Shown here: positions 19,932 to 27,787 of the stretch, piece by piece
Numbering within the stretch: the stretch's first letter is position 1
How the letters are laid out: each line of letters opens with the position of its first letter
Source of the DNA: CAZCZZ01 sp964503335
GTDB taxonomy: Bacteria > Verrucomicrobiota > Kiritimatiellia > CAIVKH01
Direction of reading: 5' to 3'
DNA length: 42,514 nucleotides
NCBI GenBank assembly: GCA_964503335.1
Contig: CAZCZZ010000032.1
Coordinates: 1 to 42,514, forward strand
Notes under the pieces: model-generated
Seen by the model: only the letters and a program-made list of their open reading frames with translations
Told to the model about the DNA's origin: nothing
The model's database searches: none
Position numbers and translations under genes: made by a program

Positions 19932-20255
19932 ATGAGCGATTTCGTGACACTGCTCGAAGAAGTCTTTGCCCAACTCGGACCCGTGAAGGCGCGAAAGATG
20001 TTTGGCGGATACGGGCTTTATCACGAAGGGGTGATGTTCGGGTTGGTGGCGGATGATACGCTGTATCTCAAGGCGGATGAGATGAATGTCGGGACCTTCA
20101 CGGAGCGGGCATTGCAGCCGTTCGAGTACGACAAAGGGAAGAAGGTCGTGAAGATGTCGTACTATCAGGCGCCGGAAGAAGTGCTGGAGAATCCGGTGGA
20201 AGCCGCGGTTTGGGCGCGGCGTTCGTTTGAGGCGGCGAAGCGGGCGAAGACATAA
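19932..20255 (+). CDS. TfoX N-terminal domain protein
   Basis: This is a 107-residue stand-alone TfoX/Sxy N-terminal domain. The core K-A-R-K-M-F-G-G-Y-G-L-Y motif lies at about residues 19-31, followed by GLVADDTLYLKAD. In gamma-proteobacteria TfoX controls competence together with a C-terminal domain; single-domain forms like this are widespread and of unknown role. It starts right after the glnN terminator and is convergent with the Gfo/Idh/MocA pair. Confidence 0.85.
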   Translation: MSDFVTLLEEVFAQLGPVKARKMFGGYGLYHEGVMFGLVADDTLYLKADEMNVGTFTERALQPFEYDKGKKVVKMSYYQAPEEVLENPVEAAVWARRSFEAAKRAKT

Positions 20256-20262
20256 CTTCCGA

Positions 20263-20282
20263 CACGCCAGCAGAGTGGCGTG
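20263..20282. terminator. Hairpin between convergent tfoX-like and oxidoreductase genes
   Basis: CACGCCA-GCAGAG-TGGCGTG is a perfect seven-pair stem in the 28-base gap between the two convergent stop codons. There is no T-run, so terminator function is only likely from position. Confidence 0.45.
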
Positions 20283-20283
20283 G

Positions 20284-21360
20284 CTATAAGTCGGCGAGGG
20301 CTTGAGCCTTCATCGAAAGCTCAGCTGCTTTGAAGGCGTGTTCTTGCGTCATCGCGGTTTCGGTGCGATCGAGGCAGTCACGGATGAGTTGGCCGAAGTA
20401 TGGGAAGCCGACCTGGCCGGACACGCTGAAGTGTTGTTCGCCATCCTTGTTCACGAGATAGACCTGGTCGCCGCCTTTCCCCGTCGCGAGGTCAACGTAC
20501 TTGCGCAGCTCGATGGTGCCGTCGGTTCCCGTGATGAAGGTGCGGCCGTCGCCCCAGCTGCTGAGGCCGGTTGGCGTGAACCAGTCGACGCGAAAATAGA
20601 ATGACGCGCCGTTGTCGCCGACGATCGACGCTTCGCCGATGTCCTCCAGCCCCGGGTATTCCGGGTGGTGCGCGTTGCGGACGACGGCGCTCTTCACGTC
20701 CCCACCCGTTGCCCCCGCATAGTAAAGGAACTGTTCGCATTGGTGGCTTCCAATGTCGGTCAGGATTCCGCCGTATTTCGCCTTCTCGAAGAACCACGAC
20801 GGACGACCCGATGCATTCAAGCGATGAGGGCCGAGTCCGATGACGTGGATCACGCGTCCGATCGCGCCTTGCTCGATGAGCTGGCCGGCGAATATCGCGG
20901 ATTCATTGTGCAGGCGTTCGCAGTAGTAGACGGCGTACTTGCGCTTGGTGCGGGCGACTGAGCGGCGGGCCGCGGCAAGTTGATCCAGCGAAGTGAAGGG
21001 TGACTTGTCGGTGAAGTAGTCCTTCCCGGCATCCATCACACGCAACCCGAGCGGGCCCCGGTCGCTTGGGACGGCCGCGGCGGCTACGAGCCTAACTTCA
21101 GGGTCGTCGAGGATTTCATCGATGGAACGTGCCTCGCGGGCTTGGGGAAAGTTGCGACGGAAGTCGGCGACCTTCTTCGCGTCGGGATCGAAGACCCATT
21201 TGAGCATGGCGCCGGCTTCAAGGAGTCCATTAGTTTGACCGTGGATGTGCCCATGATCCAGTGCACAGGCTGCGAAGACAAATTCACCGGCCTTCACCAC
21301 CGGAGCAGGTTTCCCCTTCGGTGCGTACGTCATGCCGTCGGATTTTTGGAAAGAGGTCAT
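20284..21360 (-). CDS. Gfo/Idh/MocA-family oxidoreductase (downstream member of pair)
   Basis: This 358-residue NAD(P)-dependent sugar or polyol dehydrogenase-like protein has a Rossmann N-terminal half and a C-terminal alpha/beta domain (GGILTDIGSHQCEQFLYYAG). The usual glycine-rich GxGxxG is replaced by CALDHGHIHGQ near residue 35, a variant seen in some branches of the family; this makes the cofactor mode less certain. The Lys of the EKP motif is present in altered form as DKSPF. The gene begins inside the stop of its partner (ATGA overlap at 21357-21360), so the two are translated together. The substrate is unknown. Confidence 0.85.
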   Translation of the reverse strand: MTSFQKSDGMTYAPKGKPAPVVKAGEFVFAACALDHGHIHGQTNGLLEAGAMLKWVFDPDAKKVADFRRNFPQAREARSIDEILDDPEVRLVAAAAVPSDRGPLGLRVMDAGKDYFTDKSPFTSLDQLAAARRSVARTKRKYAVYYCERLHNESAIFAGQLIEQGAIGRVIHVIGLGPHRLNASGRPSWFFEKAKYGGILTDIGSHQCEQFLYYAGATGGDVKSAVVRNAHHPEYPGLEDIGEASIVGDNGASFYFRVDWFTPTGLSSWGDGRTFITGTDGTIELRKYVDLATGKGGDQVYLVNKDGEQHFSVSGQVGFPYFGQLIRDCLDRTETAMTQEHAFKAAELSMKAQALADL

Positions 21361-22448
21361 TCTTTCGATTTCTTCTTGAGCCAGCTGGCGTAGGCAGAGC
21401 TCTTGATGGGAAGCTCAATGGTTTGACCCTTGTCGGCGGAAAGGATCATCGCGTTGGCGAGCTCCACGGAGTGGATGCCTTCGGCGGCGGGCGCGATAAG
21501 GGGCGTGCCGTCGAGGATTGCGTCCGCGAAATTCTTGAGTATCTCGACGTGCTGTCCACCGTGGTTGTCATAGACAATGTTCTCCACACGCGTGGTAGGG
21601 CGATCAAAGAAGCCCTTGCAGGTGCGGCTGTGTTCGCGGCGACCGACGGTGTTGAGCGTGAGCTTCAATCGATCGGACTCATAGACGAGCTTTCCAAGAT
21701 CGCCGGCGATTTCGAGCCGGTTGGTGCCCGGCGTTTCACCCGTCGTCGTAATGAACGTCGCCGTGCAGCCGTTCTCATACTCCATGAAGGCCGTGACTTC
21801 GTCTTCGACTTCGATCGCGTGGTACTTGCCGAAGCCTGCGAAGGCGCGAAGGCGTTGTGGCATCCCGAAGAACCACTGGAAGAGATCGAGATTATGCGGA
21901 GCCTGGTTCAGGAGGACGCCGCCTCCTTCGCCGGACCACGTGGCGCGCCAGCCGCTGGAGGTGTAGTAGGCGTCGGTGCGATACCAGTCGGTGATGGTCC
22001 ACTGGATGCGCTGAAGCGGACCGAGGGTTCCGTCGGTGATGATCTGCTTGATCCTGCGGAAAAAGGGGTCGGTTCGCTGGTTGAACATCGCGGCGAAGAG
22101 TTGTCCCGGCTTCTTGTGCGCCGCGATCAACTTCTCCGCATCTGCTTTGTGTACCGAGATGGGCTTCTCGATCAGCACGTGAACACCGGAGCGCAAGGCG
22201 GACACACCGCACGCTGTATGGCTGAAATGCGGCGTGGCGATCAGCACGGCATCGAGGCGCTTCAAGCGGAGCAGTTCGCGCGGCGTGGCGTAGGTCTTGA
22301 TGGCCGGCGACCAGGATGACAGCCGCGCTGGGTCGGCATCGCAAACGGCGACCAACTCCATGCGCGGAACTTTCCCCTCCACGATGTTCCGGGCGTGGCC
22401 GGAGCCCATGTTGCCTACACCGATGATGCCTAGGCGGACTGTTTGCAT
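21357..22448 (-). CDS. Gfo/Idh/MocA-family oxidoreductase (upstream member of pair)
   Basis: This 363-residue protein has a classical nucleotide motif GIIGVGNMGSGHARN (about 7-21), the EKPIS catalytic lysine motif near 95, and the substrate-domain GGGVLLNQAPHNLDLFQWFFG. It is the first gene of a two-gene operon with the paralogue at 20284-21360. Pairs like this often oxidise and re-reduce related sugars in PVC bacteria, but nothing nearby names the substrate. No clear ribosome-binding site precedes the ATG at 22448. Confidence 0.88.
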   Translation of the reverse strand: MQTVRLGIIGVGNMGSGHARNIVEGKVPRMELVAVCDADPARLSSWSPAIKTYATPRELLRLKRLDAVLIATPHFSHTACGVSALRSGVHVLIEKPISVHKADAEKLIAAHKKPGQLFAAMFNQRTDPFFRRIKQIITDGTLGPLQRIQWTITDWYRTDAYYTSSGWRATWSGEGGGVLLNQAPHNLDLFQWFFGMPQRLRAFAGFGKYHAIEVEDEVTAFMEYENGCTATFITTTGETPGTNRLEIAGDLGKLVYESDRLKLTLNTVGRREHSRTCKGFFDRPTTRVENIVYDNHGGQHVEILKNFADAILDGTPLIAPAAEGIHSVELANAMILSADKGQTIELPIKSSAYASWLKKKSKE

Positions 22449-22462
22449 AGGTTTCGGGTAGA

Positions 22463-22489
22463 GGACTTATGGGGCTTATAGGACATATC
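22463..22489. repeat. Three tandem 9-base units
   Basis: GGACTTATG, GGGCTTATA and GGACATATC lie head to tail between the two divergent genes (oxidoreductase and nadE). This is one of three different short tandem arrays in the gaps of this window; the others are at 2470-2579 and 25963-25991. Confidence 0.6.
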
Positions 22490-22578
22490 GTGGACGGTAG
22501 CGGGATGGACCGATAAGCGAAAGCCGGAAGCAGTTTGCCTGTTGATCGCGCGAACATTGGGTGCTACGAATTTGTCTC

Positions 22579-24318
22579 ATGTCACAACTTTGTGCCGCTT
22601 TGGTGCAGACGAACGTTTCCGTAGGGGCTTTGAAGGCCAATGCGGACAAGGTAGCTCGTCTCGCGCGCGAGGCGCGGGAGGGTGGTGCGCAGGTCATTGT
22701 GTTCCCCGAATTGGTGCTTTCGGGCTATCCGCCGGAGGATCTCGTCCTCAAGAAGCACTTCCGTGAGGACTGCCAAATCGCGCTGGAGCACGCGGCGGCG
22801 GGCTGTCCGCACGATGCGATCGTGGTGGTTGGAACGCCTATTACGGATGGCGAAGCCTGTTACAACGGCGCTGCGGTCCTGCACGGTGGCAAGGTTGTTG
22901 GATACTACGGCAAGATGTTGTTGCCCAATTACGGGGTGTTCGACGAGAAGCGTGTCTTTGCGTCGGGCCGGCAGCCCGCGGTCATCGATGTCGCAGGACT
23001 TCGGATCGGCCTGCACATCTGCGAGGACTCCTGGTTTCACGATGATGTGCCCTGCACTTCGATGCGTGATGGCGGTGTCGATCTCGTGATCAACATCTCC
23101 GCTTCGCCTTATTTCCGACGAAAAACCGTTCTGCGCGAAGAGGTTATGCGAGCGACCGCCACAACCATTGGCGCGCCCCTGCTCTACTGCAACCTGATCG
23201 GCGGCCAGGATGAACTGGTCTTTGACGGAGCGAGCATGGCGTTTAATGGAGCCGGGAAACTGATCGCGCGCGGGAAGCAGTTTGAGGAGCAGACCTTGTA
23301 TGTCTCGCTCGATCTCCCCGTGCGGAAAAGTTCCAAGGATTGGAAGTTTGCTTCGATCAAAGTTCCAATCCTTGGAAAAGGTAGGGTCGGGACTCCGCTC
23401 CCGACCGGTTCGAACGAGGACGGACAGCACGGAGTGCCATCCCTACCTTCCACGATCGACGACTTCGCCGAAGTCTGGGCTGCATTGCGCCTCGGGCTCC
23501 GCGACTACGTCGACAAGAACGGCTTCCGCGCAGTTGTGGTCGCGGTCAGCGGCGGCATTGATTCGGCCCTCGTGCTGGCGCTCGCGGTGGACGCCCTCGG
23601 TGCGGAGCGCGTTCACGCGGTGACCATGCCGTCGAAGTTCTCGTCGGCCGACACGCTTTCCGACGCCCACCTCATCGCGAAGAACCTTGGTGTGAACATC
23701 ACGACGGTGCCGATCAAGCGACTGCACGAGTTATACCTCGAAGAGCTAACGCCGCTCTGGCCGGGTCGCGATCCGGATGCGACCGAAGAGAACATCCAGG
23801 CTCGCATTCGCGGCGCGATCATCATGGCGCTCTCGAACAAGTTCGGCTGGCTGGTGCTGACCACCGGCAACAAGAGCGAGCTCGCGACGGGCTACTGCAC
23901 GCTCTATGGCGACATGGCGGGCGGCTTCGCGCTGATCAAGGATGTGCCGAAGACGCTGGTCTTCGAACTGTCGCGCTGGCACAACCGCCACGCGGGACGC
24001 GAGCTGATTCCCGTGTCCACGATCGATCGTCCGCCCAGCGCGGAGCTGCGGGCGAACCAGAAGGACCAGGATTCGCTTCCGCCCTACGACGTGCTGGACC
24101 AGATCCTGGAGCGCTATGTCGAGCAGGACCAGAGCGCCGACGAGATTCGCGCAGCGGGTTTCGACCACGACACGGTGCGGCGCGTGATCCGCCTCGTGGA
24201 CGGCAACGAGTACAAGCGGCGCCAGGGCGCGCCCGGCGTCAAGATCACGCCCAAGGCTTTCGGCCGGGATCGCCGGCTGCCCATCACCAACTTATACGGA
24301 GAGCGAGTACGACCATGA
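22579..24318 (+). CDS. nadE: Glutamine-dependent NAD+ synthetase
   Basis: This 579-residue two-domain enzyme makes NAD+ from nicotinate adenine dinucleotide using glutamine. The nitrilase-type glutaminase half (1-245) has the triad E44, K112 and C148 (HICEDSW). The synthetase half (from about 296) has the PP-loop S324-GGIDS. I start at 22579 (MSQLCAALVQ), where the nitrilase strand begins; an in-frame GTG at 22561 adds only six residues. Between the domains, residues about 251-293 are encoded by a palindromic repeat element (23331-23447), giving a linker some 35-40 residues longer than expected. The stop overlaps the sigma54 activator by ATGA, so the two are probably one operon. Confidence 0.93.
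   Translation: MSQLCAALVQTNVSVGALKANADKVARLAREAREGGAQVIVFPELVLSGYPPEDLVLKKHFREDCQIALEHAAAGCPHDAIVVVGTPITDGEACYNGAAVLHGGKVVGYYGKMLLPNYGVFDEKRVFASGRQPAVIDVAGLRIGLHICEDSWFHDDVPCTSMRDGGVDLVINISASPYFRRKTVLREEVMRATATTIGAPLLYCNLIGGQDELVFDGASMAFNGAGKLIARGKQFEEQTLYVSLDLPVRKSSKDWKFASIKVPILGKGRVGTPLPTGSNEDGQHGVPSLPSTIDDFAEVWAALRLGLRDYVDKNGFRAVVVAVSGGIDSALVLALAVDALGAERVHAVTMPSKFSSADTLSDAHLIAKNLGVNITTVPIKRLHELYLEELTPLWPGRDPDATEENIQARIRGAIIMALSNKFGWLVLTTGNKSELATGYCTLYGDMAGGFALIKDVPKTLVFELSRWHNRHAGRELIPVSTIDRPPSAELRANQKDQDSLPPYDVLDQILERYVEQDQSADEIRAAGFDHDTVRRVIRLVDGNEYKRRQGAPGVKITPKAFGRDRRLPITNLYGERVRP
23331..23447. repeat. Palindromic repeat element inserted in frame within nadE
   Basis: The first unit is TTCCAAGGATTGGAA (23331-23345) and its exact reverse complement at 23363-23377, each arm itself nearly palindromic. 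The second unit is an outer stem GGTAGGG (23380-23386) with CCCTACC (23441-23447), enclosing GGTCGGGA-CTCCGC-TCCCGACC (23385-23406). The whole 117 bases are 39 codons without a stop, and they fall between the glutaminase and synthetase domains. Words similar to the first unit occur at 1117-1164. Confidence 0.8.
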
Positions 24319-25874
24319 GTGACGATACAGCGATACCCCACAGCGAAGCCCCCACCGACCGGCGCTTGAAAGAGCTCACCCTGCTCTACAACGTCAGCCG
24401 CATTCTCGACACCAGCCTCGACATGCGCGAGATCGTCAGCCCGATCCTCGAGCAGCTGAACGAGAACATGAACATGCATTACGGCACGCTCACGCTGCTG
24501 AACCGGAAGACCGGCGACATCCTGATCGAGGCCGCGCACGGCCTCTCGCCGCAGCAGGCGCGGCAGGGACGTTACAAGCTCGGCGAAGGCGTGACGGGCA
24601 AAGTCATCCTGACCGGCGAAGCGATCGTCATCCCGGTGAAGAGCGAGTCGCCGCTGATCCTCGACAAGACCAAGCGCGGCAAGCGCGCGGACACGTCCTT
24701 CATCTGTGTCCCGATCAAGGTCGGCCAGGAAGTCGTCGGCGCCCTCAGCGTAGACCGGCTGTTCGAACCGAATGTCGACCTGAAGGAAGACATGCGCCTG
24801 CTGACAATCATCTCGTCGCTCATCGCCCAGGCCGTGAAGCTGCGCCGCGCGGCGCAGGAAGAGAAGGAGCGACTCGAGGAAGAAAACCAGCGCCTCCGAC
24901 AGGAACTGCGCGACCGCTTCCGTCCGTCGAACATCATCGGCAACTCGCATGAGATGCAGGGTGTGTACGACCAGATTGCACAGGTCTCCAAGAGCAACGC
25001 CACGGTGCTGATCCTCGGCGAAACCGGCACGGGCAAGGAGCTCGTCGCCCACGCGATTCACTACAACAGCGACCGGTCCGACAAGCCGTTTGTCAAAGCC
25101 CACTGCGCGGCGCTTCCGGAGAATCTGATCGAGAGCGAACTCTTCGGACACGTCAAAGGCGCGTTCACCGGCGCCCTCTCCGACCGCAAAGGTCGCTTCG
25201 AGCTGGCGCACGGCGGCACGCTCTTCCTCGATGAAATCGGCGACATCCCGGTGTCGATTCAGATCAAGCTCCTGCGCGTCCTGCAGGAGCGCGAGTTTGA
25301 GCGCGTCGGCGCCACGCAGACGACGAAGGTCAACGTGCGACTGATTGCCGCCACAAATCGCAACCTCCAGGAAATGGTCGCGCAGGGAAAGTTCCGCGAG
25401 GACCTGTACTACCGCCTCAACGTGTTTCCGATCTTCGTGCCGGCGCTGCGCACGCGCAAAGCCGATGTCGTGTTACTCGCCGATCACTTCCTCGAAAAGT
25501 ATGCGAAGGATACAGGGAAGAAGGTGCGACGTCTTTCAAGCGCCGTCATCGACATGCTGATGAGCTATCACTGGCCCGGCAACGTGCGCGAGCTGGAGAA
25601 CTGCATCGAACGCGCCGTGCTCGTGGCTGAAGGCGACGTGATTCATCCCTATCACCTCCCCCCCACGCTGCAGACTGCGGAGACCAGCGGCACGGAAACG
25701 AAGGGCAGCCTCAAAGACCTCGTGGAGAAGTACGAACACGACCTGCTCGTCGACTCCCTGAAGTCCGCCCGCGGCAACATGGCCGCCGCCGCACGTAATC
25801 TTCAGACCACCCAGCGCATCTTCGGCTACAAGGTCCACAACTACAATATCGACCCCAAACGCTACGCTACATGA
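24315..25874 (+). CDS. GAF-domain sigma54-dependent transcriptional activator (NifA/NtrC-like)
   Basis: This is a 519-residue enhancer-binding protein with an N-terminal GAF sensor domain (about 35-185), a short coiled linker, a sigma54-interacting AAA+ domain (about 205-435) with Walker A GETGTGKE at 235-242, the sigma54 loop GAFTGA at 282-287, Walker B GGTLFLDEIG near 302 and an arginine-finger region, and a Fis-type HTH (about 465-515). The layout is that of NifA rather than NtrC, as there is no receiver domain. It overlaps nadE by four bases. Its neighbour downstream is amt, which has a -24/-12 promoter, so amt-glnK is its likely target (inference). Confidence 0.92.
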   Translation: MSDDTAIPHSEAPTDRRLKELTLLYNVSRILDTSLDMREIVSPILEQLNENMNMHYGTLTLLNRKTGDILIEAAHGLSPQQARQGRYKLGEGVTGKVILTGEAIVIPVKSESPLILDKTKRGKRADTSFICVPIKVGQEVVGALSVDRLFEPNVDLKEDMRLLTIISSLIAQAVKLRRAAQEEKERLEEENQRLRQELRDRFRPSNIIGNSHEMQGVYDQIAQVSKSNATVLILGETGTGKELVAHAIHYNSDRSDKPFVKAHCAALPENLIESELFGHVKGAFTGALSDRKGRFELAHGGTLFLDEIGDIPVSIQIKLLRVLQEREFERVGATQTTKVNVRLIAATNRNLQEMVAQGKFREDLYYRLNVFPIFVPALRTRKADVVLLADHFLEKYAKDTGKKVRRLSSAVIDMLMSYHWPGNVRELENCIERAVLVAEGDVIHPYHLPPTLQTAETSGTETKGSLKDLVEKYEHDLLVDSLKSARGNMAAAARNLQTTQRIFGYKVHNYNIDPKRYAT

Positions 25875-25910
25875 TCGTAGCGAAGCATTGCCTCGACTAC
25901 ATAATCGTAT
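25865..25910. repeat. Palindrome and imperfect direct repeat at the 3' end of the activator gene
   Basis: CGCTAC-ATGATC-GTAGCG (25865-25882) contains the stop codon TGA of the upstream gene. The 15-mer CTACATGATCGTAGC (25867-25881) is echoed by CTACATAATCGTATC (25896-25910), 13 of 15 identical. GTAGCGAAGC in the middle is shared with the hairpin at 29352-29384. Confidence 0.55.
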
Positions 25911-25962
25911 CATAGACCATCACATCCAACCATCTTGTATGCGATATTATTCTGTCGTAACA

Positions 25963-25991
25963 CATTAACCATCAACCATTAACCATCCAAC
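25963..25991. repeat. Tandem heptamers CATTAAC/CATCAAC upstream of amt
   Basis: CATTAAC, CATCAAC, CATTAAC and CATCCAAC stand head to tail just upstream of the inverted repeat and the -24/-12 promoter of amt. They may simply be one of the short tandem arrays of this genome, or spaced activator sites; sequence alone does not decide. Confidence 0.5.
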
Positions 25992-26016
25992 TGCCGCGGC
26001 ACAGCGCGGCGGTTGG
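25987..26016. promoter_or_regulatory. 12-pair inverted repeat abutting the amt -24 box
   Basis: CCAACTGCCGCG (25987-25998) and CGCGGCGGTTGG (26005-26016) pair fully with one wobble around a six-base loop. The last GG of the right arm is the GG of the -24 element. It could be a terminator for the upstream operon or an operator; a REP-like origin is also possible. Confidence 0.5.
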
Positions 26017-26030
26017 CATATCCGCTGCTA
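26013..26030 (+). promoter_or_regulatory. Putative sigma54 (-24/-12) promoter of amt
   Basis: TTGGCATATCCGCTGCTA has GG (26015-26016) and GC (26027-26028) exactly ten bases apart and matches the consensus TGGCAC-N5-TTGCW in most positions. Start of transcription is expected near 26040, leaving a leader of about 48 bases with a small hairpin CGCGCA-TTG-TGCGCG (26048-26062) before the ribosome-binding site. The sigma54 activator gene lies directly upstream. Confidence 0.65.
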
Positions 26031-26087
26031 AACGGTCCGTCACCGATCGCGCATTGTGCGCGCGGCAAACCGTTAAGGAGAATGGCT

Positions 26088-27763
26088 ATGTGGTTCTGGA
26101 AAAAGTGGGTCATCGCAGCACTGATTGCGATGCCCATGTTTATGGGGTTGGAGCTGGCGACTGCGCAGGATGCACCTGTTGCCGAAGCCGCTGCTGAAGT
26201 GGCGGCCGAGCCCGCGTTCTCGTCTGCGTTCCTAAGCGCGATGAGTGATACGCGTATCGGCATCGACACGACATGGGTGCTGATCACCGCGATGCTGGTG
26301 TTCTTCATGAACGCCGGCTTTGCGTTGGTGGAAAGCGGCCTGTGCCGCGCCAAGAACTGCGTGAACATCCTGGCGAAGAACTTCATTGTCTTCGCGGTGT
26401 CCACGCTGTCGTTCTGGGTCATCGGCTGGGGTCTGATGTTCGGTGACGGCACGCCCTGGTTCGGAACCAGCGGGTTGTTCTTCATCAGCGGCGCAGACAA
26501 CTCGCCGGCGCTGGGCGAAGCCTATGCGGCGATGAATCCGTTCTCCACGACCGTGTACGAGGGTGTGTATTCGGCGATCAATTGGACGCCGGTTCCGCTC
26601 TGGGCCAAGTTCTTCTTCCAACTGGTGTTCGCAGGAACGGCCGCGACGATCGTGTCGGGCGCCGTGGCTGAGCGCATCAAGTTCGGCTCTTTCATGGTAT
26701 TCAGCGTCGTCCTCGTGGCGTTCATGTACCCGGTCACGGGTCACTGGATCTGGGGCGGCGGCATCCTCGGCATGACGCCTGGCGAGTCGGGCATCACGGC
26801 CTTTTTTGGCAATTTCCGCGACTTCGCGGGTTCCACGGTGGTTCACTCGGTCGGCGGCTGGGCAGCCCTCACGGGCATCCTGGTGCTGGGTCCGCGTATC
26901 GGCAAGTATCGCGCGGACGGCAGCGTCAATCCGATCTTCGGTCACAGCATGACCTCCGCCGCGCTTGGCGTGTTGATTCTCTGGCTCGGCTGGTTCGGAT
27001 TCAACCCCGGCTCGACGATGGCTGCCATGAACGGCGCCGCCATTGCCCATGTTCTGGTAGCGACGAACATGGCCGCGGCGACCGGCGCACTGGGAGCAAC
27101 ACTCACGGCCTGGGTGCTCCTGAAGAAGCCCGACTTGTCCATGATCCTGAACGGCTGTCTGGCCGGCCTTGTTGCCGTCACTGCTCCTTGCGCGTTTGTC
27201 ACCATCACGTCCTCGGCGATCATCGGATTCGTCGGCGGCATCCTTGTCGTGCTGGGCGTCCTATTCTTCGACAAGGTGAAGATCGACGACCCCGTCGGCG
27301 CCCTCTCCGTTCACCTGCTGAACGGCGTGTGGGGCTCGTTGGCCCTTGGCTTGTTCTACAACGTGGATGTCGCCTCGACAGTGGCCTGCCTCCACACGGG
27401 ACTGACCGCCGGTGCTCAATTCGTACAACAGCTCAAGGGTGTGGTTCTGGTCGGCGTCTTTACGGTCGTCCTGTNNNNNNNNNNNNNNNNNNNNNNNNNN
27501 NNNNNNNNNNNNNNNNNNNNNNNNNNNNNNNNNNNNNNNNNNNNNNNNNNNNNNNNNNNNNNNNNNNNNNNNNNTTCGTACAACAGCTCAAGGGTGTGGT
27601 TCTGGTCGGCGTCTTTACGGTCGTCCTGTCCGGAATCTTCTGGCTGATCATCAAGGCCGTCTTCGGAATGCGGGTTTCCCGTGAGGAAGAAATCGGTGGT
27701 CTCGATGTGGGCGAACACGGCATGGAAGCGTATCCTGACTTCCAGGGCTTCTTGACCAAGTAA
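26088..27763 (+). CDS. amt: Ammonium transporter (Amt), interrupted by a scaffold gap
   Basis: This Amt/MEP/Rh-family ammonium channel has a signal-like N-terminus (MWFWKKWVIAAL..., to about 27), 11 membrane helices, and the twin pore histidines H253 (STVVHSVGGW) and the one in SVHLLNGVWG (about 409). It has the C-terminal GlnK-binding tail (EEEIGGLDVGEHGMEAYP). The reading frame appears broken at 27475 only because 100 Ns plus a duplicated 55-base end were inserted; with these 155 bases removed the frame is open to the TAA at 27761-27763. I chose the ATG at 26088 because AAGGAG lies seven bases upstream; the ATG at 26082 would leave one base. It is followed by glnK after 24 bases. Confidence 0.93.
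27420..27629. other. Scaffold gap (100 N) flanked by identical 55-base contig ends
   Basis: Bases 27420-27474 and 27575-27629 are identical, with Ns at 27475-27574. The two contigs overlap and the true gap is zero. Deleting one copy and the Ns (155 bases) restores the Amt frame exactly. Fifty-five bases equals a common final k-mer of de Bruijn assemblers, which explains the length. Confidence 0.97.
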
Positions 27764-27787
27764 CCGGGAAGGAAAAGGACAACTACA

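Noticed and set aside
21261..22319. 352-codon open frame on the plus strand
   Set aside because: Antisense to the Gfo/Idh/MocA gene, whose minus-strand motifs are clear.
27412..27684. ORFs reading through the N gap
   Set aside because: They combine the two copies of the duplicated contig end in wrong frames; artefacts of the scaffold gap.
26088..27763. Frameshifted or pseudogenised amt
   Set aside because: The frame change equals the 155 artificial bases (55 duplicated + 100 N). Both halves join perfectly.
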